A stretch of DNA of 64,000 nt from contig CM046294.1 of the NCBI GenBank assembly GCA_025267735.1, positions 47,564,424-47,628,423 on the forward strand, in the 5' to 3' direction. The notes beneath the pieces are model-generated. The model was given only the letters and a program-made list of their open reading frames with translations. It was not told the origin of the DNA and did not search any database. The position numbers and the translations under genes were made by a program. Positions 33,850-47,100 of the stretch are shown piece by piece; the first letter of the stretch is position 1; each line of letters begins with the position of its first letter. The stretch is from Mactra quadrangularis (lineage: Eukaryota; Mollusca; Bivalvia; Venerida; Mactridae).

Positions 33850-36800
33850 GACGGTTAGCAACCTAACTGCAAAAATCACACTCGCACACCGAGGTGCGCC
33901 ATGGCAACAGAGCCGCAAAGTATACCGTGCAATATGGCTATATAGGGCTATAGAACAGCAAAAATAGGCCCCTCATCCTGGTGTCCCGACGTTTGCACGC
34001 GTTTTTTGGTACCTGAATGTAGTTACTTACTTGTTTAAAAACATATTCCCGATGCCCTACGTAGTTAGCAACCTACTTACACAAAAATCATACCTGCGCA
34101 GTGAGATGCGCAGTGGCTACAGAGCCCCAAAGTCGCCCCTCATCCTGGTGTCCCGAGATTTGCACGGGTAATCTCGGTACCTGAACGTGGTGGGTTTGGT
34201 GTTTAAACACGTTTTTCAGGTGCCCTAGACGGTTAGCGACCTAACTGCAAAAAATCACACTCGCACACCGAGGTGCGCCATGGCAACAGAGCCGCAAAGT
34301 ATACCGTGCAATATGGCTATATAGGGCTATAGAACAGCAAAAATAGGCCCCTCATCCTGGTGTCCCGAAGTTTGCACGCGTTTTTTGGTACCTGAATGTA
34401 GTTACTTACTTGTTTAAACTCATTTTCCCGATGCCCTACGTAGTTAGCAACCTACTTACACAAAAATCATACCTGCGCAGTGAGATGCGCAGTGGCTACA
34501 GAGCCCCAAAGTCGCCCCTCATCCTGGTGTCCCGAGATTTGCACGGGTAATCTCGGTACCTGAACGTGGTGGGTTTGGTGTTTAAACACGTTTTTCGAGT
34601 GCCCTAGACGGTTAGCGACCTAACTGCAAAAAATCACATTCGCACACCGAGGTGCGCCATGGCAACAGAGCCGCAAAATATACCGTGCAATATGGCTATA
34701 TAGGGCTATAGAACAGCAAAAATAGGCCCCTCATCCTGGTGTCCCGAGGTTTGCACGCGTTTTTTTGGTACCTGAATGTAGTTACTTACTTGTTTAAACA
34801 CATTTTCTCGATGCCCTACGTAGTTAGCAACCTATTTACACAAAAATCATACCTGCGCAGTGAGATGCGCAGTGGCTACAGAGCCCCAAAGTCGCCCCTC
34901 ATCCTGGTGTCCCGAGATTTGCACGGGTAATCTCGGTACCTGAACGTGGTGGGTTTGGTGTATAAACACGTTTTTCAGGTGCCCTAGACGGTTAGCAACC
35001 TAACTGCTAAAAATCACACTCGCACACCGAGGTGCGCCATGGCAACAGAGCCGCAAAGTATACCGTGCAATATGGCTATATAGGGCTATAGAACAGCAAA
35101 AATAGGCCCCTCATCCTGGTGTCCCGACGTTTGCACGCGTTTTTTGGTACCTGAATGTAGTTACTTACTTGTTTAAACACATTTTCCCGATGCCCTACGT
35201 AGTTAGCAACCTACTTACACAAAAATCATACCTGCGCAGTGAGATGCGCAGTGGCTACAGAGCCCCAAAGTCGCCCCTCATCCTGGTGTCCCGAGATTTG
35301 CACGGGTAATCTCGGTACCTGAACGTGGTGGGTTTGGTGTTTAAACACGTTTTTCAGGTGCCCTAGACGGTTAGCGACCTAACTGCAAAAAATCACACTC
35401 GCACACCGAGGTGCGCCATGGCAACAGAGCCGCAAATTATACCGTGCAATATGGCTATATAGGGCTATAGAACAGCAAAAATAGGCCCCTCATCCTGGTG
35501 TCCCGAGGTTTGCACGCGTTTTTTGGTACCTGAATGTAGTTACTTACTTGTTTAAACACATTTTCCCGATGCCCTACGTAGTTAGCAACCTACTTACACA
35601 AAAATCATACCTGCGCAGTGAGATGCGCAGTGGCTACAGAGCCCCAAAGTCGCCCCTCATCCTGGTGTCCCGAGATTTGCACGGGTAATCTCGGTACCTG
35701 AACGTGGTGGGTTTGGTGTTTAAACACGTTTTTCAGGTGCCCTAGACGGTTAGCGACCTAACTGCAAAAAATCACATTCGCACACCGAGGTGCGCCATGG
35801 CAACAGAGCCGCAAAGTATACCGTGCAATATGGCTATATAGGGCTATAGAACAGCAAAAATAGGCCCCTCATCCTGGTGTCCCGAGGTTTGCACGCGTTT
35901 TTTGGTACCTGAATGTAGTTACTTACTTGTTTAAACACATTTTCTCGATGCCCTATGTAGTTAGCAACCTACTAACACATAAATCATACCTGCGCAGTGA
36001 GATGCGCAGTGGCTACAGAGCCCCAAAGTCGCCCCTCATCCTGGTGTCCCGAGATTTGCACGGGTAATCTCGGTACCTGAACGTGGTGGGTTTGGTGTTT
36101 AAACACGTTTTTCAGGTGCCCTAGACAGTTAGCAACCTAACTGCAAAAAATCACACTCGCACACCGAGGTGCGCCATGGCAACAGAGCCGCAAAGTATAC
36201 CGTGCAATATGGCTGTATAGGGCTATAGAACAGCAAAAATAGGCCCCTCATCCTGGTGTCCCGACGTTTGCACGCGTTTTTTGGTACCTGAATGTAGTTA
36301 CTTACTTGTTTAAACACATTTTCCCGATGCCCTACGTAGTTAGCAACCTACTTACACAAAAATCATACCTGCGCAGTGAGATGCGCAGTGGCTACAGAGC
36401 CCCAAAGTCGCTCCTCATCCTGGTGTCCCGAGATTTGCACGGGTAATATCGGTACCTGAACGTGGTGGGTTTGGTGTTTAAACACGTTTTTCAGGTGCCC
36501 TAGACGGTTAGCAACCTAACTGCAAAAAATCACACTCGCACACCGAGGTGCGCCATGGCAACAGAGCCGCAAAGTATACCGTGCAATATGGCTATATAGG
36601 GCTATAGAACAGCAAAAATAGGCCCCTCATCCTGGTGTCCCGAGGTTTGCACGCGTTTTTTGGTACCTGAATGTAGTTACTTACTTGTTTAAACACATTT
36701 TCCCGATGCCCTACGTAGTTAGCAACCTACTTACACAAAAATCATACCTGCGCAGTGAGATGCGCAGTGGCTACAGAGCCCCAAAGTCGCCCCTCATCCT

Positions 36801-38110
36801 GGTGTCCCGAGATTTGCACGGGTAATCTCGGTACCTGAACGTGGTGGGTTTGGTGTTTAAACACGTTTTTCAGGTGCCCTAGACAGTTAGCGACCTAACT
36901 GCAAAAAATCACACTCGCACACCGAGGTGCGCCATGGCAACAGAGCCGCAAAGTATACCGTGCAATATGGCTATATAGGGCTATAGAACAGCAAAAATAG
37001 GCCCCTCATCCTGGTGTCCCGAGGTTTGCACGCGTTTTTTGGTACCTGAATGTAGTTACTTACTTGTTTAAACACATTTTCTCGATGCCCTACGTAGTTA
37101 GCAACCTATTTACACAAAAATCATACCTGCGCAGTGAGATGCGCAGTGGCTACAGAGCCCCAAAGTCGCCCCTCATCCTGGTGTCCCGAGATTTGCACGG
37201 GTAATCTCGGTACCTGAACGTGGTGGGTTTGGTGTTTAAACACGTTTTTCAGGTGCCCTAGACGGTTAGCAACCTAACTGCAAAAAATCACATTCGCACA
37301 CCGAGGTGCGCCATGGCAACAGAGCCGCAAAGTATACCGTGCAATATGGCTATATAGGGCTATAGAACAGCAAAAATAGGCCCCTCATCCTGGTGTCCCG
37401 ACGTTTGCACGCGTTTTTTGGTACCTGAATGTAGTTACTTACTTGTTTAAACACATTTTCTCGATGCCCTACGTGGTTAGCAACCTACTTACACAAAAAT
37501 CATACCTGCGCAGTGAGATGCGCAGTGGCTACAGAGCCCCAAAGTCGCCCCTCATCCTGGTGTTCCGAGATTTGCACGGGTAATCTCGGTACCTGAACGT
37601 GGTGGGTTTGGTGTTTAAACACGTTTTTCAGGTGCCCTAGACGGTTAGCGACCTAACTGCAAAAAATCACACTCGCACACCGAGGTGCGCCATGGCAACA
37701 GAGCCGCAAAGTATACCGTGCAATATGGCTATATAGGGCTATAGAACAGCAAAAATAGGCCCCTCATCCTGGTGTCCCGAGGTTTGCACGCGTTTTTTGG
37801 TACCTGAATGTAGTTACTTACTTGTTTAAACACATTTTCCCGATGCCCTACGTAGTTAGCAACATTTTTACACAAAAATCATACTTGCGCAGTGAGATGC
37901 GCAGTGGCTACAGAGCCCCAAAGTCGCCCCTCATCCTGGTGTCCCGAGATTTGCACGGGTAATCTCGGTACCTGAACGTGGTGGGTTTGGTGTTTAAACA
38001 CGTTTTTCAGGTGCCCTAGACGGTTAGCGACCTAACTGCAAAAAATCACATTCGCACACCGAGGTGCGCCATGGCAACAGAGCCGCAAAATATACCGTGC
38101 AATATGGCTA
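33850..38110. repeat. More diverged block inside the satellite array
   Basis: Units here carry many private substitutions (for example acatattcccg near 34043, tttaaactcat near 34418, tttttcgagtgcc near 34590, ccctatgtag and actaacacat near 35950-35980, ggctgtatagg near 36213), and the X-Y-Z marker order is blurred. Confidence 0.7.
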
Positions 38111-41100
38111 TATAGGGCTATAGAACAGCATAGGCCCCCTCATCCTGGTGTCCCGAGGTTTGCACGCGTTTTTTGGTACCTGAATGTAGTTACTTACTTG
38201 TTTAAACACATTTTCTCGATGCCCTACGTAGTTAGCAACCTACTTACACAAAAATCATACCTGCGCAGTGAGATGCGCAGTGGCTACAGAGCCCCAAAGT
38301 CGCCCCTCATCCTGGTGTCCCGAGATTTGCACGGGTAATCCTCGGTACCTGAACGTGGTGGGTTTGGTGTTTAAACACGTTTTTCAGGTGCCCTTAGACG
38401 GTTAGCGACCTAACTGCAAAAAATCACACTCGCACACCGAGGTGCGCCATGGCAACAGTGGCCGCAAAGTATACCGTGCAATATGGCTATATAGGGCTAT
38501 AGAACAGCAAAAATAGGCCCCTCATCCTGGTGTCCCGAGGTTTGCACGCGTTTTTTGGTACCTGAATGTAGTTACTTACTTGTTTAAACACATTTTCCCG
38601 ATGCCCTACGTAGTTAGCAACCTACTTACACAAAAATCATACATGCGCAGTGAGATGCGCAGTGGCTACAGAGCCCCAAAGTCGCCCCTCATCCTGGTGT
38701 CCCGAGATTTGCACGGGTAATCTCGGTACCTGAACGTGGTGGGTTTGGTGTTTAAACACGTTTTTCAGGTGCCCTAGACGGTTAGCGACCTAACTGCAAA
38801 AAATCACATTCGCACACCGAGGTGCGCCATGGCAACAGAGCCGCAAAGTATACCGTGCAATATGGCTATATAGGGGCTATAGAACAGCAAAAATAGGCCC
38901 CCTCATCCTGGTGTCCCGAGGTTTGCACGCGTTTTTTGGTACCTGAATGTAGTTACTTACTTGTTTAAACACATTTTTCTCGATGCCCTACGTAGTTAGC
39001 AACCTACTTACACAAAAATCATACCTGCGCAGTGAGATGCGCAGTGGCTACAGAGCCCCAAAGTCGCCCCTCATCCTGGTGTCCCGAGATTTGCACGGGT
39101 AATCTCGGTACCTGAACGTGGTGGGTTTTGGTGTTTAAACACGTTTTTCAGGTGCCCTAGACGGTTAGCAACCTAACTGCAAAAAATCCCACTCGCACAC
39201 CGAGGTGCGCCATGGCAACAGAGCCGCAAAGTATACCGTGCAATATGGCTATATAGGGGCCTATAGAACAGCAAAAATAGGCCCCTCATCCTGGTGTCCC
39301 CGACGTTTGCACGCGTTTTTTGGTACCTGATGTAGTTACTTACTTGTTTAAACACATTTTCCGATGCCCTACGTAGTTAGCAACCTACTTACACAAAAAT
39401 CATACCTGCGCAGTGAGATGCGCAGTGGCTACAGAGCCCCAAAGTCGCCCCTCATCCTGGTGTCCCGAGATTTGCACGGGTAATCTCGGTACCTGAACGT
39501 GGTGGGTTTGGTGTTTAAACACGTTTTTCAGGTGCCCTAGACGGTTAGCGACCTAACTGCAAAAAATCACACTCGCACACCGAGGTGCGCCAATGGCAAC
39601 CAGAGCCGCAAAGTATACCGTGCAATATGGCTATATAGGGCTATAGAACAGCAAAAATAGGCCCCTCATCCTGGTGTCCCGAGGTTTGCACGCGTTTTTT
39701 GGTACCTGAATGTAGTTACTTACTTGTTTAAACACATTTTCCCGATGCCCTACGTAGTTAGCAACCTACTTACACAAAAATCATACCTGCGCAGTGAGAT
39801 GCGCAGTGGCTACAGAGCCCCAAAGTCGCCCCTCATCCTGGTGTCCCCGAGATTTGCACGGGTAATCTCGGTACCTGAACGTGGTGGGTTTGGTGTTTAA
39901 ACACGTTTTTCAGGTGCCCTAGACGGTTAGCGACCTAACTGCAAAAAAATCACATTCGCACACCGAGGTGCGCCATGGCAACAGAGCCGCAAAGTATACC
40001 GTGCAATATGGCTATATAGGGCTATAGAACAGCAAAAATAGTCCCCTCATCCTGGTGTCCCGAGGTTTGCACGCGTTTTTTTGGTACCTGAATGTAGTTA
40101 CTTACTTGTTTAAACACATTTTCTCGATGCCCTACGTAGTTAGCAACCTACTTACACAAAAATCATACCTGCGCAGTGAGATGCGCAGTGGCTACAGAGC
40201 CCCAAAGTCGCCCCTCATCCTGGTTGTCCCGAGATTTGCACGGGTAATCTCGGTACCTGAACGTGGTGGGTTTGGTGTTTAAACACGTTTTTCAGGTGCC
40301 CTAGACGGTTAGCAACCTAACTGCAAAAAATCCCACTCGCACACCGAGGTGCGCCATGGCAACAGAGCCGCAAAGTATACCGTGCAATATGGCTATATAG
40401 GGCTATAGAACAGCAAAAAATAGGCCCCTCATCCTGGTTGTCCCGACGTTTGCACGCGTTTTTTGGTACCTGAATGTAGTTACTTACTTGTTTAAACACA
40501 TTTTCCCGATGCCCTACGTAGTTAGCAACCTACTTACACAAAAATCATACCTGCGCAGTGAGATGCGCAGTGGCTACAGAGCCCCAAAGTCGCCCCTCAT
40601 CCTGGTGTCCCGAGATTTGCACGGGTAATCTCGGTACCTGAACGTGGTGGGTTTGGTGTTTAAACACGTTTTTTCAGGTGCCCTAGACGGTTAGCGACCT
40701 AACTGCAAAAAATCACACTCGCACACCGAGGTGCGCCATGGCAACAGTGCCGCAAAGTATACCGTGCAATATGGCTATATAGGGCTATAGAACAGCAAAA
40801 TAGGCCCCTCATCCTGGTGTCCCGAGGTTTGCACGCGTTTTTTGGTACCTGAATGTAGTTACTTACTTGTTTAAACACATTTTCCCGATGCCCTACGTAG
40901 TTAGCAACCTACTTACACAAAAATCATACCTGCGCAGTGAGATGCGCAGTGGCTACAGAGCCCCAAAGTCGCCCCTCATCCTGGTTGTCCCGAGATTTGC
41001 ACGGGTAATCTCGGTACCTGAACGTGGTGGGTTTGGTGTTTAAACACGTTTTTCAGGTGCCCTAGACGGTTAGCGACCTAACTGCAAAAAATCACATTCG

Positions 41101-44100
41101 CACACCGAGGTGCGCCATGGCAACAGAGCCGCAAAGTATACCGTGCAATATGGCTATATAGGGCTATAGAACAGCAAAAATAGGCCCCTCATCCTGGTGT
41201 CCCGAGGTTTGCACGCGTTTTTTGGTACCTGAATGTAGTTACTTACTTGTTTAAACACATTTTCTCGATGCCCTACGTAGTTAGCAACCTACTTACACAA
41301 AAATCATACCTGCGCAGTGAGATGCGCAGTGGCTACAGAGCCCCAAAGTCGCCCCTCATCCTGGTGTCCCGAGATTTGCACGGGTAATCTCGGTACCTGA
41401 ACGTGGTGGGTTTGGTGTTTAAACACGTTTTTCAGGTGCCCTAGACGGTTAGCAACCTAACTGCAAAAAATCCCACTCGCACACCGAGGTGCGCCATGGC
41501 AACAGAGCCGCAAAGTATACCGTGCAATATGGCTATATAGGGGCTATAGAACAGCAAAAATAGGCCCCTCATCCTGGTGTCCCGACGTTTGCACGCGTTT
41601 TTTGGTACCTGAATGTAGTTACTTACTTGTTTAAACACATTTTCCCGATGCCCTACGTAGTTAGCAACCTACTTACACAAAAATCATACCTGCGCAGTGA
41701 GATGCGCAGTGGCTACAGAGCCCCAAAGTCGCCCCTCATCCTGGTGTCCCGAGATTTGCACGGGTAATCTCGGTACCTGAACGTGGTGGGTTTGGTGTTT
41801 AAACACGTTTTTCAGGTGCCCTAGACGGTTAGCGACCTAACTGCAAAAAATCACACTCGCACACCGAGGTGCGCCATGGCAACAGAGCCGCAAAGTATAC
41901 CGTGCAATATGGCTATATAGGGCTATAGAACAGCAAAAATAGGCCCCTCATCCTGGTGTCCCGAGGTTTGCACGCGTTTTTTGGTACCTGAATGTAGTTA
42001 CTTACTTGTTTAAACACATTTTCCCGATGCCCTACGTAGTTAGCAACCTACTTACACAAAAATCATACCTGCGCAGTGAGATGCGCAGTGGCTACAGAGC
42101 CCCAAAGTCGCCCCTCATCCTGGTGTCCCGAGATTTGCACGGGTAATCTCGGTACCTGAACGTGGTGGGTTTGGTGTTTAAACACGTTTTTCAGGTGCCC
42201 TAGACGGTTAGCGACCTAACTGCAAAAAATCACATTCGCACACCGAGGTGCGCCATGGCAACAGAGCCGCAAAGTATACCGTGCAATATGGCTATATAGG
42301 GCTATAGAACAGCAAAAATAGGCCCCTCATCCTGGTGTCCCGAGGTTTGCACGCGTTTTTTGGTACCTGAATGTAGTTACTTACTTGTTTAAACACATTT
42401 TCCCGATGCCCTACGTAGTTAGCAACCTACTTACACAAAAATCATACCTGCGCAGTGAGATGCGCAGTGGCTACAGAGCCCCAAGTCGCCCCTCATCCTG
42501 GTGTCCCGAGATTTGCACGGGTAATCTCGGTACCTGAACGTGGTGGGTTTGGTGTTTAAACACGTTTTTCAGGTGCCCTAGACGGTTAGCAACCTAACTG
42601 CAAAAAATCCCACTCGCACACCGAAGTGCGCCATGGCAACAGAGCCGCAAAGTATACCGTGCAATATGGCTATATAGGGCTATAGAACAGCAAAAATAGG
42701 CCCCTCATCCTGGTGTCCCGACGTTTGCACGCGTTTTTTGGTACCTGAATGTAGTTACTTACTTGTTTAAACACATTTTCCCGATGCCCTACGTAGTTAG
42801 CAACCTACTTACACAAAAATCATACCTGCGCAGTGAGATGCGCAGTGGCTACAGAGCCCCAAAGTCGCCCCTCATCCTGGTGTCCCGAGATTTGCACGGG
42901 TAATCTCGGTACCTGAACGTGGTGGGTTTGGTGTTTAAACACGTTTTTCAGGTGCCCTAGACGGTTAGCGACCTAACTGCAAAAAATCACACTCGCACAC
43001 CGAGGTGCGCCATGGCAACAGAGCCGCAAAGTATACCGTGCAATATGGCTATATAGGGGCTATAGAACAGCAAAAATAGGCCCCTCATCCTGGTGTCCCG
43101 AGGTTTGCACGCGTTTTTTTGGTACCTGAATGTAGTTACTTACTTGTTTAAACACATTTTCCCGATGCCCTACGTAGTTAGCAACCTACTTACACAAAAA
43201 TCATACCTGCGCAGTGAGATGCGCAGTGGCTACAGAGCCCCAAAGTCGCCCCTCATCCTGGTGTCCCGAGATTTGCACGGGTAATCTCGGTACCTGAACG
43301 TGGTGGGTTTTGGTGTTTAAACACGTTTTTCAGGTGCCCTAGACGGTTAGCGACCTAACTGCAAAAAATCACATTCGCACACCGAGGTGCGCCATGGCAA
43401 CAGAGCCGCAAAGTATACCGTGCAATATGGCTATATAGGGCTATAGAACAGCAAAAAATAGGCCCCTCATCCTGGTGTCCCGAGGTTTTGCACGCGTTTT
43501 TTGGTACCTGAATGTAGTTACTTGTTTAAACACATTTTCTCGATGCCCTACGTAGTTAGCAACCTACTTACACAAAAATCATACCTGCGCAGTGAGATGC
43601 GCAGTGGCTACAGAGCCCCAAAGTCGCCCCTCATCCTGGTGTCCCGAGATTTGCACGGGTAATCTCGGTACCTGAACGTGGTGGGTTTGGTGTTTAAACA
43701 CGTTTTTCAGGTGCCCTAGACGGTTAGCAACCTAACTGCAAAAAATCCCACTCGCACACCGAAGTGCGCCATGGCAACAGAGCCGCAAAGTATACCGTGC
43801 AATATGGCTATATAGGGCTATAGAACAGCAAAAATAGGCCCCTCATCCTGGTGTCCCGACGTTTGCACGCGTTTTTTGGTACCTGAATGTAGTTACTTAC
43901 TTGTTTAAACACATTTTCCCGATGCCCTACGTAGTTAGCAACCTACTTACACAAAAATCATACCTGCGCAGTGAGATGCGCAGTGGCTACAGAGCCCCAA
44001 AGTCGCCCCCTCATCCTGGTGTCCCGAGATTTGCACGGGTAATCTCGGTACCTGAACGTGGTGGGTTTGGTGTTTAAACACGTTTTTCAGGTGCCCTAGA

Positions 44101-47100
44101 CGGTTAGCGACCTAACTGCAAAAAATCACACTCGCACACCGAGGTGCGCCATGGCAACAGAGCCGCAAAGTATACCGTGCAATATGGCTATATAGGGCTA
44201 TAGAACAGCAAAAATAGGCCCCTCATCCTGGTGTCCCGAGGTTTGCACGCGTTTTTTGGTACCTGAATGTAGTTACTTACTTGTTTAAACACATTTTCCC
44301 GATGCCCTACGTAGTTAGCAACCTACTTACACAAAAATCATACCTGCGCAGTGAGATGCGCAGTGGCTACAGAGCCCCAAAGTCGCCCCTCATCCTGGTG
44401 TCCCGAGATTTGCACGGGTAATCTCGGTACCTGAACGTGGTGGGTTTGGTGTTTAAACACGTTTTTCAGGTGCCCTAGACGGTTAGCGACCTAACTGCAA
44501 AAAATCACATTCGCACACCGAGGTGCGCCATGGCAACAGAGCCGCAAAGTATACCGTGCAATATGGCTATATAGGGCTATAGAACAGCAAAAATAGGCCC
44601 CTCATCCTGGTGTCCCGAGGTTTGCACGCGTTTTTTGGTACCTGAATGTAGTTACTTACTTGTTTAAACACATTTTCTCGATGCCCTACGTAGTTAGCAA
44701 CCTACTTACACAAAAATCATACCTGCGCAGTGAGATGCGCAGTGGCTACAGAGCCCCAAAGTCGCCCCTCATCCTGGTGTCCCGAGATTTGCACGGGTAA
44801 TCTCGGTACCTGAACGTGGTGGGTTTGGTGTTTAAACACGTTTTTCAGGTGCCCTAGACGGTTAGCGACCTAACTGCAAAAAATCACACTCGCACACCGA
44901 GGTGCGCCATGGCAACAGTGCCGCAAAGTATACCGTGCAATATGGCTATATAGGGCTATAGAACAGCAAAAATAGGCCCCCTCATCCTGGTGTCCCGAGG
45001 TTTGCACGCGTTTTTTGGTACCTGAATGTAGTTACTTACTTGTTTAAACACATTTTCTCCCGATGCCCTACGTAGTTAGCAACCTACTTACACAAAAATC
45101 ATACCTGCGCAGTGAGATGCGCAGTGGCTACAGAGCCCCAAAGTCGCCCCTCATCCTGGTGTCCCGAGATTTGCACGGGTAATCTCGGTACCTGAACGTG
45201 GTGGGTTTGGTGTTTAAACACGTTTTTCAGGTGCCCTAGACGGTTAGCGACCTAACTGCAAAAAATCACATTCGCACACCGAGGTGCGCCATGGCAACAG
45301 AGCCGCAAAGTATACCGTGCAATATGGCTATATAGGGCTATAGAACAGCAAAAATAGGCCCCCTCATCCTGGTGTCCCGAGGTTTGCACGCGTTTTTTGG
45401 TACCTGAATGTAGTTACTTACTTGTTTAAACACATTTTCTCGATGCCCTACGTAGTTAGCAACCTACTTACACAAAAATCATACCTGCGCAGTGAGATGC
45501 GCAGTGGCTACAGAGCCCCAAAGTCGCCCCTCATCCTGGTGTCCCGAGATTTGCACGGGTAATCTCGGTACCTGAACGTGGTGGGTTTGGTGTTTAAACA
45601 CGTTTTTCAGGTGCCCTAGACGGTTAGCAACCTAACTGCAAAAAATCCCACTCGCCACCACACGAGGTGCGCCATGGCAACAGAGCCGCAAAGTATACCG
45701 TGCAATATGGCTATATAGGGCTATAGAACAGCAAAAATAGGCCCCTCATCCTGGTGTCCCGACGTTTGCACGCGTTTTTTGGTACCTGAATGTAGTTACT
45801 TACTTGTTTAAACACATTTTCCCCCGATGCCCTACGTAGTTAGCAACCTACTTACACAAAAATCATACCTGCGCAGTGAGATGCGCAGTGGCTACAGAGC
45901 CCCAAAGTCGCCCCTCATCCTGGTGTCCCGAGATTTGCACGGGTAATCTCGGTACCTGAACGTGGTGGGTTTGGTGTTTAAACACGTTTTTCAGGTGCCC
46001 TAGACGGTTAGCGACCTAACTGCAAAAAATCACACTCGCACACCGAGGTGCGCCATGGCAACAGAGCCGCAAAGTATACCGTGCAATATGGCTATATAGG
46101 GCTATAGAACAGCAAAAATAGGCCCCTCATCCTGGTGTCCCGAGGTTTGCACGCGTTTTTTGGTACCTGAATGTAGTTACTTACTTGTTTAAACACATTT
46201 TCCCGATGCCCTACGTAGTTAGCAACCTACTTACACAAAAATCATACCTGCGCAGTGAGATGCGCAGTGGCTACAGAGCCCCAAAGTCGCCCCTCATCCT
46301 GGTGTCCCGAGATTTGCACGGGTAATCTCGGTACCTGAACGTGGTGGGTTTGGTGTTTAAACACGTTTTTCAGGTGCCCTAGACGGTTAGCGACCTAACT
46401 CCAAAAAATCACATTCGCACACCGAGGTGCGCCATGGCAACAGAGCCGCAAAGTATACCGTGCAATATGGCTATATAGGGCTATAGAACAGCAAAAATAG
46501 GCCCCCTCATCCTGGTGTCCCGAGGTTTGCACGCGTTTTTTGGTACCTGAATGTAGTTACTTACTTGTTTAAAACACATTTTCCTCGATGCCCTACGTAG
46601 TTAGCAACCTACTTACACAAAAATCATACCTGCGCAGTGAGATGCGCAGTGGCTACAGAGCCCCAAAGTCGCCCCTCATCCTGGTGTCCCGAGATTTGCA
46701 CGGGTAATCTCGGTACCTGAACGTGGTGGGTTTGGTGTTTAAACACGATTTTCAGGTGCCCTAGACGGTTAGCAACCTAACTGCAAAAAATCCCACTCGC
46801 ACACCGAGGTGCGCCATGGCAACAGAGCCGCAAAGTATACCGTGCAATATGGCTATATAGGGCTATAGAACAGCAAAAATAGGCCCCTCATCCTGGTGTC
46901 CCGACGTTTGCACGCGTTTTTTGGTACCTGAATGTAGTTACTTACTTGTTTAAACACATTTTCCCCGATGCCCTACGTAGTTAGCAACCTACTTACACAA
47001 AAATCATACCTGCGCAGTGAGATGCGCAGTGGCTACAGAGCCCCAAAGTCGCCCCTCATCCTGGTGTCCCGAGATTTGCACGGGTAATCTCGGTACCTGA

